From positions 62,001 to 126,000 of the forward strand of contig JARLJH010000023.1 of NCBI GenBank assembly GCA_031291305.1: a stretch of DNA of 64,000 nt, written 5' to 3'. A program made the position numbers and the translations under genes. Origin of the DNA: Rhodoferax sp. Lineage in GTDB: Bacteria; Pseudomonadota; Gammaproteobacteria; Burkholderiales; Burkholderiaceae_C. Positions 32,575 through 41,646 of the stretch are shown one piece after another (position 1 is the first letter of the stretch; every line of letters starts with the position of its first letter). The notes beneath the pieces were generated by a model, which was not told where the DNA came from, made no database searches, and saw nothing but the letters and a program-made list of their open reading frames with translations.

Positions 32575-35456
32575 GACATCAAAGGAATGTTGAAGCAAAA
32601 GCAGGCGCCAGTGCCACCGCCGGGCTCCAGACGCAACCATCCACCATGGTTTTCCACAATGGAACGGCTGATGGCCAGGCCCATGCCCAGTCCATCATTC
32701 TTGGTAGAAAACAGTGCGTCGAATATTTTGGGCTGCATTTCCGGCGCAATGCCCGAGCCACTGTCACACACGGTGAACACAATGCCTTGTGTGGCTTGTT
32801 CGTTCACCGTGATGCTGAGCAAACGCTGGTCTGGCGGTTGATCGCGCATGGCTTCCACGGCGTTGATCAGCAGGTTGAGTAGCACTTGTTGCAATTGCAC
32901 TTTGTCGGCATTCAGGTTCGGCAGAGCGGGTGACACCAGCACGGTCACCTGAACGCCCGATTCCTGGAACAGCGTGTGCAGCATGCGCAGCAGGTCATAC
33001 AAAATGTGTTGCACCGCGATGCGCTCATGTTTGATGCCACCGCGAGAGAGAAAGTTGCGAATGCGTGCAATCACATCACCGGCCAGATTGGCGTCGCGGT
33101 ACACGCGGTTCAGCGCCGCCGCAACTTCCTGCAAATCGGGCGCGTCACGCGACATCCAGCGTAGCGCGGCCTGGCTGTTGGTGGCTATGGCTGAGAGGGG
33201 CTGGTTCACTTCGTGGGCGATGGAGGCGGCCAGTTCCCCCATGGCTGTGAAGCGCGAGACGCGCACCAGCTCGGTCTGCGTGGCGGCCAGCTCGCTTTCA
33301 GCCTGCTTGCGCGAACTGATGTCTTCCACAATCACGGCCAGCCAGGGACCATCGCCGTCTATCGCCGGAATCCGGGACGCACTGACATTGGCCCACAGGT
33401 AGCCACCCTGGCGCATTTCATAGCGCTTCTCCAGTTGGTAGCTGGGCAGGATGCCGTCCATCAGGCCATGCACGTTGTGCTCGGTCATGCTGCGCTCAGA
33501 CGCTTCGGTGATCTCAACCAGCGAGAGGCCCCGTATCTCGTGCTCGTCATAACCCAGCATTTTTTGCAGGGCTGGATTGGCGATGAGGATGCGCCCCTCG
33601 TCATCTGCCATGGCAATGCCAACAGCGGTGTTTTCATACAGCCCCAGCCAGCGGCGTTCGGAGAGCTGCAAGGCAAGCAGACTGTCTTGGAGGAATTTGC
33701 GGTGTGTTACCAGTGCGGCCGTCAACTCGCCGACATCCGAGGCCTGCGAGGCCAGTTCGCCCTGCAGCAGTTCAACGCTGCGCTTGACGGTGATGAGGTT
33801 GTGAACCCTGGCCCGCAATTCTTGTGGGGAGAAGGGTTTGGTCAGGTAGTCCTGCACAAACTCCTCCAGCAGATTGGTTCGCAGCGCGTCGTCACAGCGG
33901 GCTGTCAGCACAATCGCCGGGATCTGATGAAACTGCGCCATGGCGCGCAGTTCCTGTATTAGTTGCATGCCGTCCACCTGCGGCATCATCAGGTCGGTGA
34001 TGATCAGGTCTGGCGTGTGATTCAGTACAGCCTCCATCGCCGCCGCACCGTTGGCCGCGAGGGTCACGTTGTAGTTGTCCACCAGCACATCGTGCAGAAA
34101 ATGCAGCAGGTCCTGGTTGTCTTCCACCACCAGAATGTGCGCCAGCCCGCTGCGGTGGGCGTGCGGCGGGGGTGGCAGGTCTGGCAGGCTATGGGGCTGC
34201 TGGCGTAACGCGGGCGCTGGGTGCTCACCCATCTCACGCACAAAGGTGCCCTGCGGTGCACGAACCGGCATCTCTACCTGGAAGATAGCACCGCCGCCCG
34301 CTGCGTCCAGTACCACCACAGTGCCCAGGTGCAGCTCGACAAACTCCTTGACAATGTTCAGACCCAGACCACTGCCATAGCTGCTGCTGTCGGTGGAGGC
34401 CTGTGCAAAGCGCGCAAAGATCTGCTCCTTCATGTCAGCGGGTACGCCGGGGCCATTGTCTTGCACACTCAACAGGAATCGGTCGTTGCTCACCCGGTGC
34501 AGCGAGCAGCGTATGCGCCCACCAGTGTGCGTAAATTTGAAGGCATTGGACAGCAGGTTGGCAACGATACGCACGAACTTGGCGCGGTCCACATCGGCCA
34601 ATAGATCGCTGGGGCTGTCGATTTGAAAGACGATGGCCCGCTCCTCCGCGCTGGCTGAGAAGGCCGCGGCGATCTCCTGCAGCAGGGATGTCAGGTTGAC
34701 ATGAACATAGGCCAGGGGCATCTTGTCGGCATCAATGCGGGCCAGGTCCAGCAGGTCGTTCACCTGTTGCAGCAGCGACCGTGCATTGCGCTGAACCGTG
34801 CCCAGGCGCGCCCGCTCACGCTCACCGAGTTGGCCGGGCTCTTTCAGCAGCTGTTCGACCGGCCCGAGGATCAGCGTCAGTGGTGTGCGCAACTCATGAC
34901 TGACATTGGCGAAGAACTTGGTCTTGAAACCGTCAATTTCGCGCAACCTCTCGAGCGCCTGTTGCAGCTCGCCGTTTTTGCGTGTCAGTTCGGCCTGGAT
35001 GGCGACTTTCTCGCTGATGTTGCGGCCCTCGGGTAGTAAAAAGGCCACCCGCCCCTGGTCGTCGCGGATGGGGGTCAGCGAGAAGTCAACAAAGATGGAT
35101 TTCTCGCCATGTAAATCGCCAAACACCTCCATGTCACGGCGGATGAAGTGGCCCCGGGCGGCGTGTTCCACCATGCTGCGTACCTGTGAGCGTGCCTCGT
35201 CGGAGACGGCCCACCAGCGTGCCTCCCAGAACGGCTTGCCAACCACGTCATCGAGAACAATGCCGGCGCCTTCCAGTGCAGCGCGGTTGATTTCCAGCAC
35301 CGTGCCATCCACGTCAAGCAAACCCAGGAACTGATACATGGCATCCAGGATGACGCGGGCAAACTTTTGCCGACGCACTTCACCAGAGTCATGTGGCGAG
35401 AGCTGCACGCCTTTGACCGAGGTCGTCAAATTTTGTAGGGTCAATGGCACAACCAT
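32571..35456 (-). CDS. tmoS: TodS/TmoS-type double sensor histidine kinase
   Basis: This soluble hybrid kinase of 961 aa has the rare TodS order: PAS (about 35-150), kinase 1 with ANVSHELRTP (H187), a HATPase with YGSGLGLNIVKEF, receiver with VVEDNQD and IITDLMMPQVDG, PAS (about 590-710), and kinase 2 with SIAHEVNQPL (about residue 745) and its own HATPase (GLGMGLAISRSIVENHGG). There are no membrane segments. In TodS the first PAS binds toluene and the phosphate runs H-D-H to TodT. I chose ATG 35456, five bases after CGGAG; a GTG at 35462 is possible. It lies 73 bp after tmoF and is coupled to tmoT. Confidence 0.94.
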   Translation of the reverse strand: MVVPLTLQNLTTSVKGVQLSPHDSGEVRRQKFARVILDAMYQFLGLLDVDGTVLEINRAALEGAGIVLDDVVGKPFWEARWWAVSDEARSQVRSMVEHAARGHFIRRDMEVFGDLHGEKSIFVDFSLTPIRDDQGRVAFLLPEGRNISEKVAIQAELTRKNGELQQALERLREIDGFKTKFFANVSHELRTPLTLILGPVEQLLKEPGQLGERERARLGTVQRNARSLLQQVNDLLDLARIDADKMPLAYVHVNLTSLLQEIAAAFSASAEERAIVFQIDSPSDLLADVDRAKFVRIVANLLSNAFKFTHTGGRIRCSLHRVSNDRFLLSVQDNGPGVPADMKEQIFARFAQASTDSSSYGSGLGLNIVKEFVELHLGTVVVLDAAGGGAIFQVEMPVRAPQGTFVREMGEHPAPALRQQPHSLPDLPPPPHAHRSGLAHILVVEDNQDLLHFLHDVLVDNYNVTLAANGAAAMEAVLNHTPDLIITDLMMPQVDGMQLIQELRAMAQFHQIPAIVLTARCDDALRTNLLEEFVQDYLTKPFSPQELRARVHNLITVKRSVELLQGELASQASDVGELTAALVTHRKFLQDSLLALQLSERRWLGLYENTAVGIAMADDEGRILIANPALQKMLGYDEHEIRGLSLVEITEASERSMTEHNVHGLMDGILPSYQLEKRYEMRQGGYLWANVSASRIPAIDGDGPWLAVIVEDISSRKQAESELAATQTELVRVSRFTAMGELAASIAHEVNQPLSAIATNSQAALRWMSRDAPDLQEVAAALNRVYRDANLAGDVIARIRNFLSRGGIKHERIAVQHILYDLLRMLHTLFQESGVQVTVLVSPALPNLNADKVQLQQVLLNLLINAVEAMRDQPPDQRLLSITVNEQATQGIVFTVCDSGSGIAPEMQPKIFDALFSTKNDGLGMGLAISRSIVENHGGWLRLEPGGGTGACFCFNIPLMS

Positions 35457-35529
35457 GGGCACTCCGGTATCTGCTCATGCCGAGCACGAATCATTCTGCC
35501 GTGATTCTTGACTTGACCTGCCGCGGGCA

Positions 35530-36546
35530 TCAGAAAAAGCGGTCGAAATGAATCTGCTCGAAGGGGACTTGATGCTCAACCATCAGCAGTTCCTGGAGCG
35601 CCTGAGTCATGGGCGGCGGCCCGGCAAAGTAGAACTCGTGATTGCTCAGTGCGCCAGTCAGCGTGCTGGCCAGGGCTTCGTGCACGAAACCTGTCCGCCC
35701 CTGCCAGGTGCCGTTGTTGCCGGGCATGGAGACCACGGGAACATAGTGGATCTGCTGACCAAAGCCAGGCAGGGTGCGCAGCATGTCTTCCCCGCAAACA
35801 TCTGCGGGCGTGCGTGCGCCATAGAAAAAGTGCAGTTTGCGCTGTGCCAACAGCCCGGCCTCGGCCGCACCTCGGGCGATGGACACCATCGGGGCCAAGC
35901 CGGAGCCGCCCGCCACGCAGACGATGTCGCGCGGTGCATCGGTGCGCAGATAGGCCACGCCGTAGGGCCCGTCCAGCTCAATCGTGTCACCAGGGTGCAG
36001 CGACTCAAACAGAATGCGTGTGCCTGTACCCTGCGCCACACGCCGGATCTGGAAGTGCCATTCGCCCTGCGGGTTGGCGGTGTTGGCAAGCGAATAGGCC
36101 CGGGAACTGCCCAGACCCGGCAAGTCCAGCATGGCGAATTGACCAGGCAGAAAGTTGGCCGGCCCTTCGGTCTGAAAGCGGAACTCGCGGATGTCGCCAC
36201 TGATGTCGCGGGTGCCGAGCAAGCGTGCCATTTGGCGCTTGGGCAAGATTGGGGGCACATAGTCGGCACCGCTTTGGGCCTTGATGACCACGGGCCCGAG
36301 CGCCCGGCACTGGCAAGCCAGGTGGCGACCACGTTGCCGATCCCGCTCACTCAGGCCGGGGGCCTGTGGCCACAGGGTTTCGATCTCGCCCTGCAGCAGT
36401 TCAAACTTGCAGCCACCACAACCGCCAGAGTTGCATTCGTAAGCCATGCCATGCCCTGAACGCAACGCTGCCCGCAGAATGGTGTCCTGCGCTGCCTGGA
36501 CAAATTCGCAACCGTCTTTGTCGTTTCTGATGTGGGGAGCTGTCAT
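35530..36546 (-). CDS. tmoF: Toluene monooxygenase NADH:ferredoxin oxidoreductase (TmoF)
   Basis: This 338 aa reductase passes electrons from NADH via FAD and a plant-type 2Fe-2S centre to the Rieske ferredoxin. Cluster cysteines are C38, C43, C46 (CNSGGCGGC) and C78. The FAD site is SSRAYSLAN, and the nucleotide site includes VAGGSGLAPMVSI and FYGARTPAD. ATG 36546 lies just inside the end of tmoE, so the two genes overlap slightly. Confidence 0.94.
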   Translation of the reverse strand: MTAPHIRNDKDGCEFVQAAQDTILRAALRSGHGMAYECNSGGCGGCKFELLQGEIETLWPQAPGLSERDRQRGRHLACQCRALGPVVIKAQSGADYVPPILPKRQMARLLGTRDISGDIREFRFQTEGPANFLPGQFAMLDLPGLGSSRAYSLANTANPQGEWHFQIRRVAQGTGTRILFESLHPGDTIELDGPYGVAYLRTDAPRDIVCVAGGSGLAPMVSIARGAAEAGLLAQRKLHFFYGARTPADVCGEDMLRTLPGFGQQIHYVPVVSMPGNNGTWQGRTGFVHEALASTLTGALSNHEFYFAGPPPMTQALQELLMVEHQVPFEQIHFDRFF

Positions 36547-36553
36547 GGTGTGT

Positions 36554-37540
36554 TTACAAACCGATGGCGTGACGGAAGTCGCGGGTGGCGGCCTTGGCAG
36601 ACTCGGCGGCATCGGGCGCATCGGGCAAGGCGGCGCAGTAGGCCTCAATGGCGCGGTCGGCCAAAGGCTCCCACTGGCTGATCCAGCCTTGCATCAGCGC
36701 CAGGTTGCCCGGGGTTTCCGTGGCCATCTTGACGAGTGCAGCAGCCCAGCGCCGATGGCGTGCTGAGTCCAGCAATTGAGCATCGGTCAGCAAAGCCAGC
36801 AGCGTGTCGCCGTTGTGACGTGCTGCGTCACCAAGCTTGCGCAACACGGTTTCTTCGACCGCAGGCTTGACCACCAGGTTCAACACCACGATGGCCTGGC
36901 CCCAGTCCCAGACACACAGTGCTTTTTCCACCAGTTCACGCAGACCTTGCCAGGCCGGATCGTTTTCCCAAATGTCGCGCTCGTTGGTGCCAAATCCGTG
37001 CTGCGGGAAGCTGAGAGCCAGTTCCTTGGTGCGGTAGGCGGTGTGGCTCAGCCAGCGCATGCTGTCGGCCATTTGGAAGTAGTGGCAGTTGGTAATGGTG
37101 CTGGCCGGTGACACCTGGCCCACGTAGGCCGAGGCCATCTGCAAGGTGTGAAACAGATAGCGCACCGGGCTATACAGGCGGCTCAAGGCGGCGACCCAGG
37201 TGGGTTCCAGCGACTTGTTGTGTTCGCGCTGGTTGAATTGGTCAAACAAGCCAAAGACATAGGTCTCCTGGCCGTCTTGCATCATGTTGTAGGTGCGGTA
37301 GACCAGCTCTTCCGGATCGCGAAAGGCGTTCCAATCGGCGTGCTTCAATGCCGTACCAAAGGTGTTCTTCTTGTACCACTGGTTCATGAACATGTCGGGG
37401 TCGAGCTCATACGGCGCGTTGGCGTCGCGGTCGTTGTAGTGCAGGTTGGTGCTTACGATCTCGTATTCGCTGGGTTTGCGGCGGCGCCCGGCCAGATGGC
37501 TCCAGGTCTTTTGCGGCTTCAATACTTGTACGTCGGTCAT
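36554..37540 (-). CDS. tmoE: Toluene monooxygenase hydroxylase beta subunit (TmoE)
   Basis: This 328 aa structural subunit of the (alpha-beta-gamma)2 diiron hydroxylase belongs to the helical ferritin-like family but lacks iron ligands. It contains KTWSHLAGRRRKPSEYEIVS near the start, typical of TmoE/TouE/TbuA2. Length is within one or two residues of the family norm. It begins 9 bp after the tmoD stop. Confidence 0.94.
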   Translation of the reverse strand: MTDVQVLKPQKTWSHLAGRRRKPSEYEIVSTNLHYNDRDANAPYELDPDMFMNQWYKKNTFGTALKHADWNAFRDPEELVYRTYNMMQDGQETYVFGLFDQFNQREHNKSLEPTWVAALSRLYSPVRYLFHTLQMASAYVGQVSPASTITNCHYFQMADSMRWLSHTAYRTKELALSFPQHGFGTNERDIWENDPAWQGLRELVEKALCVWDWGQAIVVLNLVVKPAVEETVLRKLGDAARHNGDTLLALLTDAQLLDSARHRRWAAALVKMATETPGNLALMQGWISQWEPLADRAIEAYCAALPDAPDAAESAKAATRDFRHAIGL

Positions 37541-37549
37541 GTTGGTCTC

Positions 37550-37864
37550 CTAGATTTTTTTGGTGAAGTAAAAGCGCACGGCGTTGTCCTGGCTTTCGAT
37601 CTGGCCAGCAAAGGAGCTCAGGTCGACTTCAAGGTCGTTCATCTTGAACGGGCGGCCCAACTCCTCTTCAATGGTTTCGCGGCGCAGCATCATTTCGTGG
37701 TTGGTGTGGATGCGGATGTAGGCGCGTTTGTCGTCAACGAATACTTCCTTGCCTGGGTTGTCAATCTGCGCTGCGGCGATCACGGCCTGGGCCAGATCGC
37801 CCGCACGCATGACCGGGCCGACCATGTTGTTGTGGTAGGCCTGGGTAGAACTGGATGTGCTCAT
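37550..37864 (-). CDS. tmoD: Toluene monooxygenase effector protein (TmoD)
   Basis: This 104 aa cofactor-free coupling protein of the MmoB/DmpM family docks on the alpha subunit and improves coupling and regiospecificity. NNMVGPVMRAGDLAQAVIAAA and YIRIHTNHEMMLRRETIEEE are characteristic. It lies between the Rieske ferredoxin and beta-subunit genes, as in T4MO operons. Confidence 0.93.
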   Translation of the reverse strand: MSTSSSTQAYHNNMVGPVMRAGDLAQAVIAAAQIDNPGKEVFVDDKRAYIRIHTNHEMMLRRETIEEELGRPFKMNDLEVDLSSFAGQIESQDNAVRFYFTKKI

Positions 37865-37899
37865 GGTGTCTCCTCGAATATTTTTAATGTGTCGGCCTG

Positions 37900-38235
37900 T
37901 CAGGCCTGCGCAAATAGCGGCTCAACGCTGGTGGTGTCGATCAGCACGTCGTCGCCGTCGATCTGAACCGGATACTCGGCCAGCTTGCAGTTGGACGGGT
38001 TAATGCCTTTGCCGGTGCCCGCATCAAACTGCCAGAGATGCGCTTTGCAGATGATTTTTTTTCCATCAAACTTGCCGTCGATCAACGGGATGTCCTGGTG
38101 CGGACAGATGCCCTGAAAGGCTTTAATCTCACCGCCATCGTTGCAGACCAGCAGAACTTCCCGGCCGTTAACCTGGAAGGATTGCATCTCTCCTTCCCAC
38201 ACGTCATCGACCACGCATACTTTGGTAAAAGCCAT
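37900..38235 (-). CDS. tmoC: Toluene monooxygenase Rieske ferredoxin (TmoC)
   Basis: This 111 aa electron carrier moves electrons between reductase and hydroxylase. Cluster ligands are visible as C44-P-H46 and C63-x-x-H66 (CKAHLWQF), the standard Rieske pattern. Length matches T4moC. It lies 12 bp after tmoB. Confidence 0.95.
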   Translation of the reverse strand: MAFTKVCVVDDVWEGEMQSFQVNGREVLLVCNDGGEIKAFQGICPHQDIPLIDGKFDGKKIICKAHLWQFDAGTGKGINPSNCKLAEYPVQIDGDDVLIDTTSVEPLFAQA

Positions 38236-38247
38236 GTTTTGCTCCGC

Positions 38248-38514
38248 TCAGTGTTTTGCTTTTTCCCAGATGATCTCGATCGTCTCGGTGGGCTTGAGGC
38301 CCGAGTCGGCGACCTTCAAGCTGCGTGGCAGAAAGTTCTCGCCACCCTGGCGGCGCACCCGCAAAATGCTGTCCGGGCGGGCCCGAACACGCCGCCCCAC
38401 CGAGTGATGCGCCGCAGCGGCCGCCACCTCGTCCATGGTGTTGTCGGTGTCAACGGCAACCAGTTGCAGCACGAAGTCGCCTTCGAAGTTGGAAGTCAAT
38501 GGAAATAAGGCCAT
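38248..38514 (-). CDS. tmoB: Toluene monooxygenase hydroxylase gamma subunit (TmoB)
   Basis: This 88 aa ubiquitin-like gamma subunit has MALFPLTSNFEGDFVLQLVAVD and SVGRRVRARPDSILRVRRQG, as in TmoB/TouB. It lies 42 bp downstream of tmoA with its own ribosome binding site (CAGGAGACA). Confidence 0.93.
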   Translation of the reverse strand: MALFPLTSNFEGDFVLQLVAVDTDNTMDEVAAAAAHHSVGRRVRARPDSILRVRRQGGENFLPRSLKVADSGLKPTETIEIIWEKAKH

Positions 38515-38556
38515 GGGTTTGTCTCCTGTATCGTTGTTGGGTTGATTGGCGCTGCC

Positions 38557-40062
38557 TCAGGCGGCCTTCTTTTGGGCGCGCAGGGCGCGGTAAACCTCGG
38601 CCCAAGCGTAGTTGTGCGCGTCGTCGCCCATTTCTCCCGGGGCGAGATCCATGTATTTCAGCGCGCCGCTCAGGTCCATCGGCTGGATCATCCCGGCCAG
38701 GAATCGGTCAACAATGCTCAGGTGACCGGCGTAGCGCGACGGCTCCTGTTCAAACACCCAACGGTCGACTTCGGAGCCAAAGTGGTACAGGCGGCCGTTG
38801 TATTCAAGCGGATAGTCTTTCACGTTCCACCCCTTGCCCGGTGTGCCGAGAATCGGCAGCTGGCACATGTTGCAAACGTAGGGCAGGGTTTCGGGGTAAG
38901 TCATGGCCATGTTGCCGTCGACCACGTTGTCGATGAACACATCCCAGCACTCGCCCCAGGTGTCGTTCCAGCCCGGATACTTCTGTTCCAGCCAGTCGCG
39001 CTCGGCCGGGGTGACACCGGCCGCCGGGTTCCACCACAGGGTCGGACGCCAAAAGTAGGAACCCAGATGCATGCCGTGGTGTGTCTGGCTGATGTCCTTG
39101 AGGAAGATGTCCCAGTACCAGGGCAGGTCAAGACCCATGTCAGTGAGCGCGCGCTCGAACTGGGCGACGATCCATTCTTCCATGAACTCCTTGAAGGATT
39201 GCTTGCGGTGCTCCAGCGGCGTGTAGTAGTCCATGATGGGGCCGGTGAGCACCGAGAACAGTTTCCAGGCACCCCAGACGGCGATATCGACGCGCTTTTG
39301 CGCCTCGGCTTTCTGGCCGTTTTCAATCAGCACTTTCAGTGCCGGGCCGCCGATCTGGGCGTGGCGTGATTCGTCGGTCTGGATGCTGGAGATCAGGTTG
39401 GCGAAGGTATGGTCACCCGCTTCGGCGGCATCGGCGGCGAGACCGAGGAACTGCATGTTGGTGAAGCCGGTCTCGAAGCTGAAGGTCAGCATGATCGAGA
39501 CGCTGATCGCGTCGCGTGTCATCATGATGTCGTCAAAGAAGTGACGCGCCGCGATCATCGCCCACTCGTTGGTGTCATAGGCCTTGAAGGCCCAGTCCAT
39601 CTGACGGTCTTTGGCGACATGCTCGTGCGGGAAATAAAGCTGCATCTGGCCGTGCCGGACTTCGTCCAGGCATCCCAGTGTGGCCATGTTGCGCATGCCG
39701 GGGGCCTTGGAGAAACGCATCATGCGGGCTTCGGCGCTGGCCGCGGCATATTCGCCGCGTGCGATGGCACCATAGTGCGCCTTCATGACGGATTTCCAAC
39801 CCGGGTCGGAATTCTCGAAAATCCGGCTGCGTTCCAACGCGGCTTTGACCGAATACGCACCGGCATCCTTGTCGCGTTGAACCTTGACGTATTCAGGGTA
39901 GGTTTGCTTGTACGGTTCGTCGTATTTTTCCCAGGCGTTCTGCGGCAAGCCGAAGGCACCGGAGAGCAAGGGTGGGAACAATTCGTCTTCCGTGACGTAA
40001 CGGGGTGTCCAGTTGGTGGTACGCGCCAGGTCATACCAGTCCATGCGATTAAGCAGCGCCAT
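38557..40062 (-). CDS. tmoA: Toluene monooxygenase hydroxylase alpha subunit (TmoA)
   Basis: This 501 aa catalytic subunit carries the carboxylate-bridged diiron centre that inserts oxygen into the aromatic ring. Iron ligands follow the numbering I recall for T4MO: E104, E134 and H137 (DEVRHGQ), E197, E231 and H234 (DESRHAQ), with the gating threonine T201. Active-site residues I100, G103 and A107 match T4MO, which para-hydroxylates toluene, so toluene 4-monooxygenase activity is the best guess; position 102 is Arg where I recall Val in T4MO. The protein is full length and its start is 79 bp from the operator-like site. Confidence 0.95.
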   Translation of the reverse strand: MALLNRMDWYDLARTTNWTPRYVTEDELFPPLLSGAFGLPQNAWEKYDEPYKQTYPEYVKVQRDKDAGAYSVKAALERSRIFENSDPGWKSVMKAHYGAIARGEYAAASAEARMMRFSKAPGMRNMATLGCLDEVRHGQMQLYFPHEHVAKDRQMDWAFKAYDTNEWAMIAARHFFDDIMMTRDAISVSIMLTFSFETGFTNMQFLGLAADAAEAGDHTFANLISSIQTDESRHAQIGGPALKVLIENGQKAEAQKRVDIAVWGAWKLFSVLTGPIMDYYTPLEHRKQSFKEFMEEWIVAQFERALTDMGLDLPWYWDIFLKDISQTHHGMHLGSYFWRPTLWWNPAAGVTPAERDWLEQKYPGWNDTWGECWDVFIDNVVDGNMAMTYPETLPYVCNMCQLPILGTPGKGWNVKDYPLEYNGRLYHFGSEVDRWVFEQEPSRYAGHLSIVDRFLAGMIQPMDLSGALKYMDLAPGEMGDDAHNYAWAEVYRALRAQKKAA

Positions 40063-40140
40063 TGATGTCTCCTATAAATTATTTGAAGCGAGCATCGCTG
40101 CCCGGACTTGAAATTTAGGAGAGATGGCGGCTTTGCGCTA

Positions 40141-40156
40141 TTAGACTTTGGTTTAG
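40141..40156 (-). promoter_or_regulatory. Candidate TodT/StyR-type operator upstream of tmoA
   Basis: On the minus strand CTAAACCAAAGTCTAA matches the StyR/TodT box ATAAACCATNGTTTAT, as I recall it, at 12 of 15 specified bases and is itself an imperfect palindrome (TAGAC...GTTTA). It lies 79-94 bp upstream of the tmoA start. The encoded TmoT regulator is the obvious ligand. The remaining 206-bp gap shows no gene. Confidence 0.6.
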
Positions 40157-40268
40157 ACAGTCGGCAGGACTCTTGCTGCGCACTGCCTATTCAACGCCAA
40201 GCCAATGTCATGTGGCTGTGGTGTCAATCTGCGGTCCACTTTGGATAGAACTTTCCAAAGGCACTTTG

Positions 40269-41012
40269 TTACCGGGACTGACCGCGCGCAGCACGACTTC
40301 TACTCTTTATCCCAGTTTCAATGGGCGTTGTCTTTCTTGGGTTGGTCGGCTTTTGCTTGTCCATTTCGTCCAGGCAAAGCAAGGTATCGACATACGTTGT
40401 CAATCGATTGAGATAGTCTGGAGAAATATCGCGCATCAGTGCCAGTGAGCGAAGCACCAGCAGGTGAGAGTTGATCGGCCCGGCATTTTTGGGGGCTTGG
40501 TCAAGGGCCTGTGTCACGCGCTTGTCGATGCTGATCTTGGCCCACGTCGCTCTGAAATACTGCGTGCTTTTCAGCTCAGAACGTATGCCCGGATGTACGC
40601 TCAATTGAGCATGGGCCTCTGGCAACCGGCGTTGCGCCAGATGCTGGGTCAACTCGCCCAAGGGGGTGCCATGGACGCGGTTTTTCAGTTTGATAAGGCC
40701 TTGCTTCACTGCGGCGACATCTCCGCGTTGCAGAAGCTCTTGCAGGTCGGCCACCGCCTGCGGATGCTCAGAGGCGATCTGGTCAATCGCGTGCTGGGTG
40801 TCAATGTGTGCCAGCTCAAAACGTTCTTTCAACGTCACCAGCGCTTGTGCCAGTTTGCCGTCAAGCAGGTGTCTGACCTGTCCTTGATGGGCCGTTACGC
40901 GCCGGTCCAGCACTTCGAGGTGGTGAAAACGAACCGGGTCAAACTGGTCCGCGCCGAGCTGCCGCAAAGACGCGATCTGCTGGCTGATCTCGCTGACGCC
41001 CGATTCAGTCAT
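40269..41012 (-). CDS. DUF2894 family protein
   Basis: This 247 aa cytoplasmic protein of unknown function is the last gene of the motor-like operon. It starts at ATG 41012, overlapping the OmpA-like gene by 8 bp. The N-terminus MTESGVSEISQQIASLRQLG is followed by a helical, Gln- and Leu-rich region and a basic C-terminus ending in many Lys/Arg. The region KSTQYFRATWAKISIDKRVTQAL and PINSHLLVLRSLALMRDISP is the conserved core I associate with this family. No enzymatic motif is visible. Confidence 0.8.
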   Translation of the reverse strand: MTESGVSEISQQIASLRQLGADQFDPVRFHHLEVLDRRVTAHQGQVRHLLDGKLAQALVTLKERFELAHIDTQHAIDQIASEHPQAVADLQELLQRGDVAAVKQGLIKLKNRVHGTPLGELTQHLAQRRLPEAHAQLSVHPGIRSELKSTQYFRATWAKISIDKRVTQALDQAPKNAGPINSHLLVLRSLALMRDISPDYLNRLTTYVDTLLCLDEMDKQKPTNPRKTTPIETGIKSRSRAARGQSR

Positions 41013-41646
41013 GCGCTGCCGGTGTCGAATTGCTGCTTTTCGGTACCGGCGCCATTTCAACGCGCCGGTTCTGCGCACGCGCGGCCTCATCCACATTCGG
41101 CGTGACAGGCTGCTCGGAACCAAAGGCCGCCGCGAACACCATGTTCGATGGCATGCCTTCATCGATCAAGGCGCGCGTCACCGTCAATGCCCGCTGGGCG
41201 GAGAGTTCCCAGTTATCGGCGAATTGGCGGTTGCCCTCGCGGATCGAATGGTCGTCGGTGAAGCCGCTGATCATCAGCAGTTCATCGCGCGAACTCAAAT
41301 AGGCTCGCAGAGGTGTTACCAGACTGTTCAGCAGTTGTCGACCTTCCGGCTGCAACTGGTCGGAATTGACCGAGAACAAGACCCGGCCACTGATGCCAAT
41401 GCGACCGTTGTTCAAAGTGATGCGCCCCGCTGCCAGCGGAATCGCCAATGCCTTTTCAAGCGTGATGCGACGCTGTTCTTCAATGTGGCGCTTTTTGACC
41501 TCGGCCTGCAAGTTGGTCGCCAACTCCAGCTGGATACCAAGCACCGCCACCAGGATCAGTACAAACGCCCCCAGCAGACCCGACATCAGGTCGCCAAAAA
41601 CGGCCCAGACCGGTGCCGTGTGTTCAATGCCGTCAGGGTCCTGCAT
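41005..41646 (-). CDS. MotB/OmpA-like stator partner
   Basis: This 213 aa protein has one membrane helix (about 14-38) carrying Asp19 in FGDLMSGLLGAF. This is the position of the proton-carrying aspartate of MotB and ZorB. A helical linker leads to an OmpA peptidoglycan-binding domain (about 80-200) with GFTDDH, NWELSAQRAL and ARAQNRRVEM. The gene overlaps its partner by one base (TGATG). Together with the upstream MotA/TolQ-like protein it forms a complete predicted ion-channel pair. Confidence 0.88.
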   Translation of the reverse strand: MQDPDGIEHTAPVWAVFGDLMSGLLGAFVLILVAVLGIQLELATNLQAEVKKRHIEEQRRITLEKALAIPLAAGRITLNNGRIGISGRVLFSVNSDQLQPEGRQLLNSLVTPLRAYLSSRDELLMISGFTDDHSIREGNRQFADNWELSAQRALTVTRALIDEGMPSNMVFAAAFGSEQPVTPNVDEAARAQNRRVEMAPVPKSSNSTPAAHD

